Positions 13,319 to 25,665 of a DNA stretch of 64,000 nt are shown in pieces (positions within the stretch are counted from its first letter, which is position 1; each line of letters opens with the position of its first letter). Source of the DNA: Parasponia andersonii (Eukaryota; Streptophyta; Magnoliopsida; Rosales; Cannabaceae). A model generated the notes under the pieces. The model was not told where the DNA came from and searched no databases. It worked only from the letters and a program-made list of their open reading frames with translations. The stretch is taken from contig JXTB01000047.1 in assembly GCA_002914805.1 (NCBI GenBank), positions 426,110 through 490,109 of the forward strand, in the 5' to 3' direction. The translations under genes and the position numbers were made by a program.

Positions 13319-13385
13319 GTTGTAGCACAGCGGCGAGTATTCTAGCCTGTCATGTAGGTGATCCTAGATCGATCCTGGCATCGGC
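13319..13385 (+). pseudogene. tRNA-Asp(GTC)-like sequence, copy 1 (3' part)
   Basis: The rest of the tRNA-Asp copy split by the hAT element. The D-arm region reads gtagcacagcggcgagtatt. The anticodon loop CTGTCAT keeps anticodon GTC. The T-arm reads tagatcgatcctg. Most differences from plant tRNA-Asp are C-to-T or G-to-A, as expected from decay of methylated cytosine. Both the anticodon and T stems are weakened, so this is a pseudogene. Confidence 0.75.
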
Positions 13386-13449
13386 AAAATTTAATTTCAT
13401 TTTTTTTTTCAGTTTTTTTAGCTGGTTTTTATTAAAATAATTTAGAGGT

Positions 13450-13520
13450 GTCATTTTAGTAGAGTGGTGAGTATTTCCGCCTATCCAGTGAGTGACCCGG
13501 GTTCGATCCCCGACGAAGGC
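13450..13520 (+). pseudogene. tRNA-Asp-like sequence, copy 2
   Basis: A 71-nt tRNA-Asp relative with a good D arm (agtagagtggtgagta) and a good B box (gggttcgatcccc). The anticodon is ATC instead of GTC. The acceptor stem has two mismatches (GTCATTT against CGAAGGC) and the 3' side of the anticodon stem is altered, so it is probably not functional. Confidence 0.75.
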
Positions 13521-13580
13521 CTATTTTTGTTTTTATTTTTTTATTTTTTCGGGTTCTTTTGCTTATTGTATTAAAAATTA

Positions 13581-13648
13581 AATGTTGCAGACCTGCTTGT
13601 GTGACCGCTTGCCGCGCGGGTGACCCGGGTTCGATCCTCGGCAATGGC
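13581..13648 (+). pseudogene. tRNA-Asp-like sequence, copy 3
   Basis: The 3' half is well kept: anticodon arm CCGCTTGCCGCGCGG, T arm CCGGGTTCGATCCTCGG, and a 3' acceptor strand that pairs partly with AATGTTG. The anticodon reads GCC, one base from the Asp GTC. The D-arm half is short and scrambled. It lies 131 bp after copy 2, just as copy 2 lies about 131 bp after copy 1. Confidence 0.7.
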
Positions 13649-13679
13649 GCTTTTAAACAAATATTTTAATATTACTTTC

Positions 13680-14078
13680 AGGAAGCATCACGAGTATCTG
13701 GGTCTCTCTCTCAGTTTGAGCTCCATTACCCTAAAAATTCCGCCTTTATTGCCAATTCTCAGTTCTCCAAACTCTTCCGGGCGATTCAAACTCTTGCAAT
13801 TCCTCCTAGTCCGGTTCAGGTAACCGTACATTTTTTTTTCTTCTTCCTCCTCTTGCTCTGTCCTTCGGAAATGGCGCTCTTCACTCTCGTAATCTTGCGG
13901 CATTTTTGTTTTTGTTTTTCTGATTTAGGGTTTCTTCGTTTATCTCTTTACAGAGTCGGGCTTGAGTTTTCATTTTCAGAAAAATTTAGTGGATGATCTG
14001 CAATTGATAATTCTCTCTTGTATTGTTTCACTCTCTAATTAATGTTGTTTTGAATAAACTGCTTCTTTTTTTTCAGCC
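13680..14078 (+). promoter_or_regulatory. APC4 5' UTR with leader intron
   Basis: A CT-rich leader ends at a donor (ggttcag|gtaacc, exon end 13819). The intron runs 13820-14076 and ends tttttttcag, two bases before the start codon at 14079. The transcription start is not visible and probably lies shortly after the tRNA-like copies. Few bases are left for a promoter between 13648 and this leader. Confidence 0.6.
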
Positions 14079-17000
14079 ATGGAAACGGACGAGTCCCAAC
14101 GAGTGGTTCCATTTCAGCTGCAGTTTGACAAACCACTCGCCTCTCAGGTTAATTTCTCCGCTTTATTATCTACTATATGTGTGTAATTGTATTTATTGAG
14201 ATATGTATGTATACGTTTGCGCATTCTTGATTCTGGGTTGTAGTTTTTTGAATGATAGATTAAAATAGCAGAGTGGAATCCGGAGAAGGATTTACTGGCT
14301 ATGGTCACTGAGGACTCCAAGCTTTTGCTGCATCGTTTCAATTGGCAGAGATTGTGGACAATCTCGCCTGGTAATTACTCTTTCACTTAATGTCTCTCTT
14401 ATATGTCTTTAAAAATGATTTTTTTAAAAAATATTTTTATATGGGTTCCCTGATTTACTTGTGACTCTATTTTATGAGAAATAGTTGTTCTCCCACTTGA
14501 TCCTTAGAAGTCTCTTTGGCTTTATATTTTGATGTATGGATGCTTTTTATTCTTAACCTCGGGTTTTTGAATTATCAAGTTAGTTATTATTATTTTCTGA
14601 TTCCTCCTTTAAAATTTCTACAGGAAGGAGTATAACATCTTTATGTTGGAGACCGGATGGTAAAGCAATAGCCGTTGGGCTTGAAGATGGAACGGTTTCA
14701 TTGCATGACGTTGAAGTGAGTAGCACATGACAGTTTTACTAATTGTCTGGTTTGCATACTGTATGTGCTAAAACTTAAATGTGGACATTCAAGTATTAGG
14801 TAACAAAAAAATAGGTGTACAGAAATTATAGGGCCATTTATTGTTGTGGTTGTTTACTGGCAGGTTCTAGGCCATTTCTTGGATGACTGTAATATATTTT
14901 TGGTTGTTCGAAACCAGGCTTCACGTCCTGTCGTAGCTCAGTAATCAATGACATTTTTCTATAAAAATAAAAATTTCTTTATTCGTGCGAAACATACACG
15001 TACATCTTTGATGAATCGATATTAACTTCTTTCCCCTCCTTTTCTGTATATATGTTTTTCTAATTATTCCCTTCCTTTTGTTTAATGTCAAGCAGAATGG
15101 AAAGCTGCTAAGAAGCTTAAAGTCGCATACTGTTGCTGTTGTTTGTCTGAATTGGGAGGAAGATGGACAGCAGATTAGAGTATCTTCTTTTGCAATTTCA
15201 TGCAAACAGTTACTCATTTAAATTTTATAGACAAATCACTTTATTTTGAGAAATATTTTATTTTCTCGTAAACTCTTGGCTGAATGCGAAAACTTTCCAA
15301 TTGCTTTTATGAAATTTGGGTTTCAGGATGATTTTGGTAGCATGTCAACATATGAAGATCGTACTTCTCGCTTCTTCCCACCCGCTCCAAGAGTTCCACG
15401 AATACAGGGATTGGTTTCTGGAGACACTGGCTTCATGGATGATACTGAATATTCATTTCAAGACCTGTCAAGTTCTTCACAACAACGCTTTAATATTCTT
15501 TGCAGTGGAGATAGAGATGGAATCATTTGCTTTAGTATATTTGGAAGTTTCCCCATAGGGAAAATTGTGAGTAGTCATCTTCGTTTCAAAGTAGATATAA
15601 CATTAACATTGGGAACTTAAGCTGGACAATTGTCAAAATGGAGAATAGATTTACTTGTTACTTCTTGTACTTTGAGTTCTGCACTCCTGCACTTTCTTCT
15701 TAAGGTCATGAATTATGCAAATCTTTGTAGCACTTTTTTTTCTTTTTTTGAAAATCAATTTGTAGAACTTTATGCATTCGTATTAGAAGACAAGGGAACA
15801 AAAAAAGGGAAAAACAGAAAGATGATGGATGAGTATGCATGATCCATTGATTGCTACAGAATGCTTTTGTCTTTGTTTAATGTTATTGCAGGTTTCTCTC
15901 TTGGCATTTTCCCATTTATGGACTTCTAGCTATATTCAAATCATGGTTTTTACATTTAATGTGTCGCTTGATTGTGTGTATGATGTCAATTAAATCATTT
16001 GTATATGTTAATATGCCAGGACATACATGCGTGTTGTGTTCCCTCATCTGATACACAATTTGAATGCCGACTTTTGAATGCGTCCATTCACAAGGTACAT
16101 TCATCGTTCAATTAATTGAATGTATTTGCCGGAAAATATTGATGCTTGTTGGAATTTTGTAAGAATATATTTGAAAATATGATATTCATGCTTATGGGAA
16201 CCTAAAATTCGCATCATTTAGCTTCATAATGTACCAATGAAAGTTCAGGTGAAAATCTGTTGTAGGTGATAAAAGTACTGAGAATGAATGTGCTCATTTA
16301 AAAAAAAAAAACTCATATACCTCAGTACTTAAGATACTTCATTGAGCTAAGAGCCAACTAGTCTCATTGGCCAAGCTGATATGCCATTGTCATTAGGTTG
16401 CTTTGTCAAAAGATCTTTGCCGTTTGGTGGTCATGTGTTCGGGAGAATTAATCAAGTACAGGGAAGAATCAGAAAACAAGCAAATGGCTGGGCGTGGTAT
16501 GCATGGATTGCATTGCTTAGCGCTCGATACTTCGATATTTTGGAAGAGGTAACTTTGATTTGGGAACTGGGATAGTCCAAGGATTGTGATTTGTCCTCTA
16601 ACTATATTTACTCTGGTTTATCCTCTATGATTCCTTCTTTTCTTCATGTACACTAATAACTGCTTATAAAGATCACTTGAGAATTTGAGATGAAGTTTAT
16701 ATAAACGTGTATGCATTATGCAATTATCGTTTCGTTTATTATATTTGCAGTTGCAGACTTGCAAGAATATGTTTTTTCCTTTAAATTTATGAAGTTTCTA
16801 GATATTCCTACCAAAGATTTTGTGAAACAGGCTTGTAATATGAAAATGTTAATATAATTACTGACTATAGGAAACTCAATTCAATGACTAGGAAAGACCA
16901 TTTTCCTTTACCTTTTATGGATCAAATCCTTGAAAGAGTTGCAGGACAAACGGACTTCTCAATTAAATATCTTTGGTTTGATAATATATTATTTTTGGTT

Positions 17001-20000
17001 CTTATATAAAAGGAAAAAAGAATATCAACAATTTACTTTGTTGTATTTCTTTTGCTTTTTGGCATTGGGCTGTGATGCACCAGAAGGGGAAGCCTCTATC
17101 TACCAGTAAAACTACCTTTTTTCTAGCATAGTGTTTGCCAATTTGATTGCTTAGATTCTCTAACAAGGCTATAAGTAAAAAAATATTTTTACAGTAGGGA
17201 TGTAGTTGTTGCCTGTTAGCTTTGGAGTTTTGGGCACATGAAGCATTTCTCCACATTCTCTCTTAGGCAACTTGGACTCTTTTGTTAATGGGCTAGCTTG
17301 TTCAAGTTTTGACACATGGTCAGTGTGTCTTTTCTATTCTCTCTATGACAAAGACTCAAGGAGCATAAGAAGATTCATCAGCAAAATGACAATTTTATTT
17401 GCCTTTATATTACTTTCAAGAATAAACTCCTAACTATTTATTTGCAAGATCTTCTCACCTCTTAGCTTCTCCATCTGAATTTAAATTTGCACACCCTTTC
17501 CTTCTTTCTTGCTCTCTCTTTCCTTCGTTGTAGGAAAAGTGAGCTCCATCAAGTGGCTCAACAAGCTTCTAACATTGAAGAAATGACAGAGGTTATCCGA
17601 GCATCACTATCAGTTATGTCCAAGCAGTGGTCTGATGCTATGCACACTTTTCATGAAAAGTTTGATTCTCTGTCAAATCTAATTGTTCGCCATGGTAACT
17701 TCTGGATAAAACTAGAGATACTTCTTGATTCGATTTCTTCAATCTTTTTTGATTTATTTGTTCTGTTGTTGTATATAGGACTTGATTCCTCTTCCCAAGA
17801 GGAGTTTTTAAGCCTTCTAGGTGGTGCTCGGACCAGTCCACCAGTTCATCAGTTTCTCGTTAATTCTCTTGGTGAAGCGGTATTTTGACTCCTATTTAAA
17901 ATCCTAGACTTAGATAGTATATTATGAAGAACCAGAAATATATGAGTGTATATTTGATTCAGCAAGTATACCTTTTAGGGCGTGAAGCGTATGTCAAAGG
18001 TTGTCTGTGGGGCTGGAAAAGAACTTCAGCTTGTCGTACTAAATCATCTCCAGGTACTTTATAGTAAACTTTTCTCTTGGTTGGTGCAAGTTTCTCTTCA
18101 AGCCAAACAAAAGCAACATTTAGTTATAAATAAAACTCAAAATGTCTCACAGAAGTTGGTGGATCAGTAACAATTACTTTATAGATAATAAGGATTTATA
18201 CGTGAATTTTTTGTTTAAAAGAAAGGAAAGGAAAGAAAAAGAAGATTATGTGGAAGGTCAAAATATGGCATTGTTAATTTTTGTATTTGCAGTTTGATTC
18301 ATGATTCTATTTGTGTGAAAGTCGCTAAACTGTTAAAAAAATTGCATGATCTGATAGTATACTGTCATGTTTGTTATACCAAAGGCCTGATTGAAAACTA
18401 AAAAAACAAAAATCCCCTGTTCAGCCTGCTGCAGAAATTATTGGATTTAGGATTGGAGAATTAAAAGGTCTTTCAAGATGGCGTGCACACTATCAGAGCA
18501 TTGGTTTAGATGAGACACTCATCAGTACTGCAGCAGAAAAAGTTGGGATGATAATTGTACAAGTTGAATGGTTTATGAGGTTGCTTTCATCTGTGGTGCA
18601 GCAGGTATGCCCCTCAAAGGATCCTTCTATTTAATAATGTTTTAGGATGGCCTGTTAATTTTCTTTTATATGTTAGACTTCTTTCTTATGGAAAACCTAA
18701 AAAGAAAAATCTATTAAGGCTTCATGCTAATTCAGACATTTCAAATCTAGAACTTTCTCTTCCATCAATTTCTGTGTCTTTTACTATCAAGACAGACAGC
18801 AATCAAAGATATTATCTTGGCTGAAAGATATTTGACCAAGATTCTGCTAGTAACTTAGGAAGCATATTTATATTAATGTATCTTTACCTTCCCTTTATTC
18901 AAGTCAAACAGAATAAAAAGTCAGGAGATGAAATAAGGTGAATAATAATGACGGCAACTTGTTTTAATCGGCTAGCTTTTCTAGAAACTTGTGTGTCAGT
19001 TGTTTTGAACAAAGATTTTTATATGAATGGAGGGCATTTTCTCTTATATATTTGTTTCTTGCTTTGGATTCATGGCATTATTTTTTTCTTTCAGTTTTCA
19101 AACTTCTTCAACTGGCTTTTGAAATGTATAAAGATACTTATGCAAGAACCTAGTGATCAACTTCTACCATACAATAGGTTTGCCTCCACTCTACCTTTAC
19201 GTTTCAGTTGGCTATCAGCATATGTTTTTGTTGTCACAGTTCTGGTTTTGGCAGTGAACTTGTTGTTATATTCCTAAAGTTTCTATATGATCAAGACCCT
19301 GTTAGGCAGTTGCTGGAAGCATCTGATGCTGACCAAATTATTGATATTGATATGTAAGAATCCAGCCATTGCTTAATCTATTGTGTATTTGAGTGTCTGT
19401 CAAGATCTTCAAACAATATGATGTTACTAAATTCTTCAGGGAAACAATGCAGAGGGTTAAAGAATTGTCTCATTTTGGGGGATTTTCAGATTGTGAATAT
19501 CTGCGAAGGACATTAGCTAAACAATTTCATCAAATGGAGTCTAGGTATACTAGTCCATATCCCTTCTCTCTCTCTCCCCCTCTCTCCACTTTTTATGTGT
19601 GGAATGTGTTTATGTATTTTTTGATATTCTGAACCTGGAAAACAATCCAAGGCTCTCAATGTAGAAATAAAAACTCTGTAATATGAGTTTTGTGACCAAA
19701 GAAAATATGCATAGTATTTTGTGATTACATATTATATGACCCTAATCAGTTGAACTCATATTTAGAGATATTTCTTATCCTGCTTTTTTTGTTAACATCA
19801 GGTAGTAGATTTATTACGTTGTGTAATATACAAGCCTTAACTTCCCTTTCTAGTCTAAATACTATTATTTTGTCAATTTAATGTGACTTTTCCATGATGA
19901 CATAACTTTAACTCAAGACGCCCTGTTGATGACTTTCAGTTTCAATGAGGCTTTTCTGATGCCCTTTACATCAATTTCAAGAAAGATACTTTGTGTGGAC

Positions 20001-22417
20001 TTATTGCCACTTGTTCCCCTTCCATCTTCTCCAGTATCTTTGAAAATACCTACATCTGTATCATACTACGAGGTACTTGCTACCAGTGCTCAAGGGCGTT
20101 TCTATCAATTTTTTTCTAGTTTGAAACTTGCATGGTCATTCACTTGTCCTATTACTTACTAAAACTAAATACAAAATGTAATATGCATAGAAGAGTTTCC
20201 TTTTCTTTCATTCCTTTTTTTTCCCCCCTTTTCCTCAATAGCATCTGCTTATTTATTTTTTTTGTGGAAACAAATTCCACAGGATGCTTTTCAAGCTGTC
20301 TCTTATCAGCAGACTTGTCAAGGCAGGTTTGTGGATTTCATATCTTTCCAAGTACCAGACGCGTCTGTCTCAAATATTGCAAATTGCATAGCCATAGTTA
20401 GGGGGTTTACTTGTGACTCGAGTGCTGTGAATAAGGGTAATGCTTCATTGGAAGCTTTGTTGTTGCATATCCCTGATGGTTATCACTGTGTGGATCTATC
20501 CTTGTATAAGGTAAATATCTGAATCTACTCTGTGATTTTCCAATTTTAGTCTTATAATGGTTGACACGTTATTTGCGTGTATGAAACAGGAAAGTCAAAT
20601 TGTTTTGCTATTAAATGATAGGACTTCCAGTTCTGAAAGCTCTGGAGATGCCTGTATGATGATTGTGCAAGCAACTGACCTCCCATTTGCATCAATCTCA
20701 AGACCCACTTGTATAAACTATTGGAAGTTGCATGAACTAAAGGTAACTGTTATCTTGGTTTTCTTATCCTTTCTTGAGTTGATTAAACCTTAACATTTCG
20801 TCTCCTTTACATACCTAGAAAATTACAGCCTCTCCTATTTCCAGGGATGTCTATTTGAATATTTCCCTTTTTTTTTTTTTCAATCTTGTCCTTTGAGCTT
20901 CTCATCCATTTGTACTGGGAGCAATGCTTTAATGAACATGTACTGTGAAATTGTGATATATTTATATATTATATAATAAAATTATATTTTCTCCCCAGTC
21001 AAGATGTTTTTTTTTTCCTCTCTGCTTTTAGAATATTTGTTAAAATGGTGTCCTCGGTAAATTGCTTATGCTATATCTCAACTCATGTTGAGACTCGATG
21101 TATTAGCAAGTGTCCAATCATATTCCTCTATTCCAGATTATCTTTCATATAACATGTCTTTCATCGTAATGCTATATTTTAAGAATCAATTTTCCCAAAG
21201 GTAAATCTCTTTCTGCAACTTTTCCTCTATTGAAATTTTTCCAGCAAAGTTCGTTTTTGGTATAAACTTATAAAATTTTTTTTGTGTAGGACTCTTTTAT
21301 TTACCTGCATATGGAGAATGAGAAGGTTCGAAGTATTCCTCATTCCGTAATTGCTCCTTTGGCAGTTAGCTGTAAGTTCAAGTGGTTCTCAGTTGATTTT
21401 CCATTTCAAAGTACAAAACAACGAACAAGTTCTTTTCCCACATTTGGTTCATCGACTGTGGATTCTTTTAAAATATTACTTAAACTGCTGAAATGTCTGT
21501 GCGTGTGCATTTTTTGTTACTTTTAGTTTCATTATCTAACATTGCACATAGTAAGTTACTGCCAATGTAAAGCATATATATATATATATAGTTAAATTGC
21601 AAATTCTTAAATTGGCATTCATACACGTTTTTATGGATTCTGCTACAAAGATATTGTTACAGAAGTATATATGTGTGTAGATAATATATGTATATATAAA
21701 AATATTTTTTATTCACCAATCAGTACTTAAATGTCAAAAATCATTTTTTAATTTCATTACCCGTTTTGTCTTTAGAACCTAGTATAACACATGGGCAATG
21801 GTGTTAAATGGCTCAATTGATGTTTCACTAAGTGCGACATCATATTACAGTTTCCAGTAATTAGCTAGAGGAGAAAAATAAGCTACTGCCAAATAGGTTT
21901 TGCGTCATGTTATTGCATGTGTTACACCTTAATAAATAAGTAGGGTTGAAACGTGGCATTTTCAACAAACCTTCAGAAAACAACTAGTGGTCCGTTCCAA
22001 CTATTCAGTCAGTCAGTTAAATTAGGTTGTGACTTGTGGTTGCATCTGGACACAAGAATTGAACACAGTTTCCAGATACCAGGTAGAGGAGAAAAATGTT
22101 TTACTGTCAAATTGGTTTTGCATCATGTAATTGCACGTGTTACACTTTAATAAACAAGCAGTGTTGTAACATGGTATTGTCAACAAACTTTTAGAAATCA
22201 ACCAGTGATCCGTTTCAAGTTTCAACTGTTCAGTCAATTAGTTAAATTAGGTTGTTGTTGCATGTGGACACAAGAACTGAACAAGGTTTCCTGTTCTTTC
22301 TATTGACTTCTCGTACCAACAGCATCAAGAGGTGTCGCTTGCGTATTTGCTGCAAGAAAGCGTGCCTTGGTCTACATTTTAGAGGAGGATGAGGATGAAG
22401 TCTCAGAGACAGAATAA
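14079..22417 (+). CDS. APC4: Anaphase-promoting complex subunit 4
   Basis: APC4 is a scaffold subunit of the anaphase-promoting complex/cyclosome, the ubiquitin ligase that drives mitotic exit. Nineteen coding exons join without frame errors into about 772 residues: 14079-14147, 14259-14370, 14624-14715, 15096-15179, 15327-15566, 16020-16094, 16397-16548, 17534-17694, 17779-17879, 17979-18053, 18425-18604, 19095-19177, 19255-19353, 19440-19544, 19940-20072, 20283-20510, 20590-20742, 21290-21371, 22323-22417. All use GT/AG. The start [20 protein letters not shown] follows the leader intron. The N-terminal WD40 propeller begins at about residue 24 ([20 protein letters not shown], then [20 protein letters not shown]). 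The helical APC4 domain starts near residue 270 ([15 protein letters not shown]). The C-terminus is acidic ([11 protein letters not shown]). The length fits plant APC4. The gene looks intact; exons were placed by eye. Confidence 0.94.
21848..22283. repeat. 218-bp tandem duplication in the last APC4 intron
   Basis: The block starting cagtttccagtaattagctagaggag (21848-22065) is repeated from 22066 (cagtttccagataccaggtag) to about 22283. Both copies share gcaac/cacttgtggttgcat-type sequence and ggacacaagaa, with moderate divergence. The second copy ends about 40 bp before the final splice acceptor. Confidence 0.85.
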
Positions 22418-23971
22418 CTGGGTATGTCAAATGGTAATAATTTTTGTTAATTTAATCCATAGCTCAAATATGTTGTATTATTTGATTTATTGTTGCTTTA
22501 TGTTTCTCGGCATATATCATAACATCGTGCTTATTGATTAGGAGCTATGATGTTGTAAATTGAAAATAATATATATGAAGGTTTAATATTTTTTAAACGA
22601 CATTTTGAGCATAGGACCCTCGTGGGTTTATGCCTGGCCAAAAAGAGCAACTACGGCATGTTTTTTTCCTATGTACAAAGATTCAATTTAAGTACCGTCT
22701 TGTAAGTACAGCTTAGGAAGGTTTGCAATTGGTACGAACATTAAATATACTCTATTTAATCATATTTACTTTCATGGGTGAACGGTAAAAAAATATCCTG
22801 AAGTTTGAGTGTTATATAAAATCCTTAAAATTCAGACTCTCTAAAATAATGTTTTGAGATGATGAATTTTTGAAAATTAATATCTTGGACTGATTTTTTG
22901 ACTAATTTTAATAACGAAAAAAATAATATTATCTTCCATTAAAACTGAATTAGTCGTTGTTATTCTTTTTAATTTGGAAGATATTATTGTCTTTTAAATT
23001 GCAGAAAACTCAAATCTCATAGTATTTATTTTTTAGTTTACTCTCACTTTAATAGTCGGATATATTTTCTACCCACTAATAAAAATACGATACAATATAT
23101 TAAAAGTAGTCGGACACACATAAGGGATGGAATGTCTTTGATAAAAGTTGTTCACCACCTATAGGATAAAAGTGGCTAGATGGATATAACCAAATAGCGA
23201 CCATAGTGTTGATCATCATCAAATAATAAAGTCCAATTATAAACTTCTTGTGAATAAAAGAATACTGACACAATGGATAAAAGCATCACTTTTTACTTGT
23301 GGAGAGTGATCACCATAAGTGCGGACCAAACTTAATATGTAGTCACTACCTCTTACATTGAATTGAGCAACATTTGCTGAAATAATGACTATGTAGAGGG
23401 AATATTCACCATCTATTTGATAAAAGTACTAACAACAAAGTGTACTCACTTATTAAATGATGAACAGATGTAAAGAGTGACCACTTAATAAATGAAGTCA
23501 AGTGACTCTACACTCATATTAAAATAAGGTGATTGTCCATGCATATCAAAAACAGGTGACTGTCCACCCATATTTAAGACATGCTTAATACTTGAATGAA
23601 AAGAGAACTTAGCTTGGGAGGTGGCGGACCACCCATAACAAGTAATTCTTGCCTCTAAAAGGGTCTTGAAGAATCATTACTCACTGTGGTGAGGTTTCAC
23701 GAACATGTGTATGCCAGTGGCAAGTCGTATCAATGGCTTCAACATCGATGGTTGTCCATGCACAAGATGTTCAGACATAGCCAATTGTTAAATATATGGG
23801 CTACCATTCAGATTTTGATAATTGTTTACCCACAAATGACCATTCAAACATTGAGAGTTATCCATGCATAAATGGTCAGAAATAACTTAGCAGTACAAGG
23901 CCATATATCCCAAGGTGTATTACAAGTACCACAAGACAATGTCTCAAGACACATGGTGTGTTGCTGATAAA
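22418..23971. other. APC4 3' flank and intergenic sequence
   Basis: The APC4 3' UTR presumably lies in the first few hundred bases, but no clear poly-A signal could be assigned. From about 23100 to 23900 there are loosely repeated motifs such as gtccatgcata and tgtccacc, without a fixed period. No gene is recognised. Confidence 0.45.
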
Positions 23972-25505
23972 TGTATTTTATACTTATCTTTACTATCATT
24001 TCAAACTTAAGAATTGCTCATCTTTGAGCATTTTTTATTGGTTTTGTTGTTTTTGATGCATATTTTAGGTAAGAAGTTATTGAGAGAAGAATTTCAACTT
24101 TTTAAGTGAAACTGAGGCTAAACTAAGGCAATCTCGATCATGAGCAAATAAAGATGGACGAACAACATAACAGTGTATAGCAGCACTAATAATATGGAAG
24201 GAACTGGGTAGAATTGGGCGTCATAGTTCCAACTTAGCGTCATAGTGCCAAAAGTTCCATTGACTTTGCACTGCGGTGCTAGTGCCACAGGATAAACAGT
24301 GTGGCACTGCAATGCCATGCCCGTGGCACCGGTGTATTAATTGTGTGGCACTGTGGCGTCATTCCCTAGGTGTGGCAACGCAACGCCACATTCTGGTGCA
24401 GCGGCAGCTCGTCGACCGTCTCTGCATCTAGGCGCCAAATTTGGTATCGAAATGCCACAAAGTGCTGACATGTTGCATAATTCTTGGATCGTGGCTAGTT
24501 TGCTTCTCTTTTATATAAACTCTCTTACACTTATCTGATAGGTGACGAAAGGGGACGAAAGCCCTAGCAGCCAAGAGTTCTTAGAGCCATGTCTAAGGGA
24601 GAAACAACATCAAGGAAAGGGATTTAAGCTAAGGAGAAATCAGATTGGGAAGCTTCAAAAAAGTTTTTCTTATCTTTTCCTCTTGTTTTTCATCTCCTTT
24701 ATTTTCTGCAAATGAATATGTATCATTGTTGTTGTATCTATTTTGATTTATTTTGTAAGAACATGAGCTATACTCCATTTCTAAGGAGACAATTGAACCT
24801 CTAATGTAATCCAACTATTTAGTTTTCCTTAATTGTTCTTGATTTCTATTATTGAGTTAATTGTTCTATCTTGAGTTTAATGCATCTATTTACTTGGCCA
24901 TTAAATAGAGTTGTGTTTTAAAATCTATATGAACTTGGGAAGAGGAATAAAATTTTAGACATAGATAGAACAACATAAGATTGCCTAGTATAGGATGAGT
25001 TTGCATAGGATAAGAATATACCTATGTGACTTATGTATCCTTGTATGAGAATTACCTATTTTAATGAATCAAGTCATTTTATATTAGGAGTAACATTAAC
25101 TTGTCTAGATATTTTCAGTCATATCTTGAAAAAGAGCTTGTGAATAGATTAGGATTCTCAGTTGTCAATTCTAAATGGATAGTTTTGTTTTGAGGAAAAC
25201 TAGCAGTTGGAGAAATTAGAGGGGTAGATTGCATCCTTAGGTTCTTTATTATTACTCTTAGAACAAATCGTGGTTGCTTTGTTTCATTCTCCATTCTTTC
25301 CTTTTACATTGTTATTTACATTTTGATTATTGCACAAAACCATCAAATATTGTTGTTTGGATAAATTAGAAGCTAGTTTCGGTTAGTACTTAGCATTTGT
25401 ACATCAAGTATTCCTCGTAGGATCGACACTTCTTAGTTTTATATTAGTTGGTTTTATATTAGTTGCGACTTATATACTTGCAGTTGTGTGTTAGAAATAG
25501 CCCAC
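23972..25505 (+). repeat. 5' LTR of the Athila-like element
   Basis: Starts TGTATTTTATACTTATC and ends TAGCCCACA. The first 1024 bp align with 32418-33345, including ctgaggctaaac, the ggaaggaactggg block and ttgcctagtata. It contains a cluster of GGCGCC/GTGGCAC-type motifs at about 24230-24440. Confidence 0.85.
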
Positions 25506-25512
25506 AAGTTTT

Positions 25513-25530
25513 TGGCCCCATTGTTGGGGA
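25513..25530 (+). other. Primer-binding site related to tRNA-Asp
   Basis: TGGCCCCATTGTTGGGGA lies 7 bp after the LTR end. It matches the complement of the plant tRNA-Asp 3' end (TGGCGCCGTTGCCGGGGA) at most positions. Two of the four differences are C-to-T or G-to-A changes. Confidence 0.75.
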
Positions 25531-25665
25531 GCACAATGATTTATAATTTGTTAATACTAATATCAACTAGTTTAGATTTAATTCAAACTTTCTTTGTTTT
25601 TGTGCATATTTCAAGTACTACAAGTCTAATATTAGTGTATAAGATGAGCAAGGAGTCTTGAATTC

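Noticed and set aside
13456-13644. Open frame on the - strand over the tRNA-like copies
   Set aside because: It is antisense to the tRNA-Asp array and matches no protein.
15891-15935. Candidate extra APC4 exon starting attgcag|gtttctctc
   Set aside because: Exon 5 (ending 15566) joins exon 6 (16020) directly in phase and gives GKI-DIH as in the family. This segment would add a stop.
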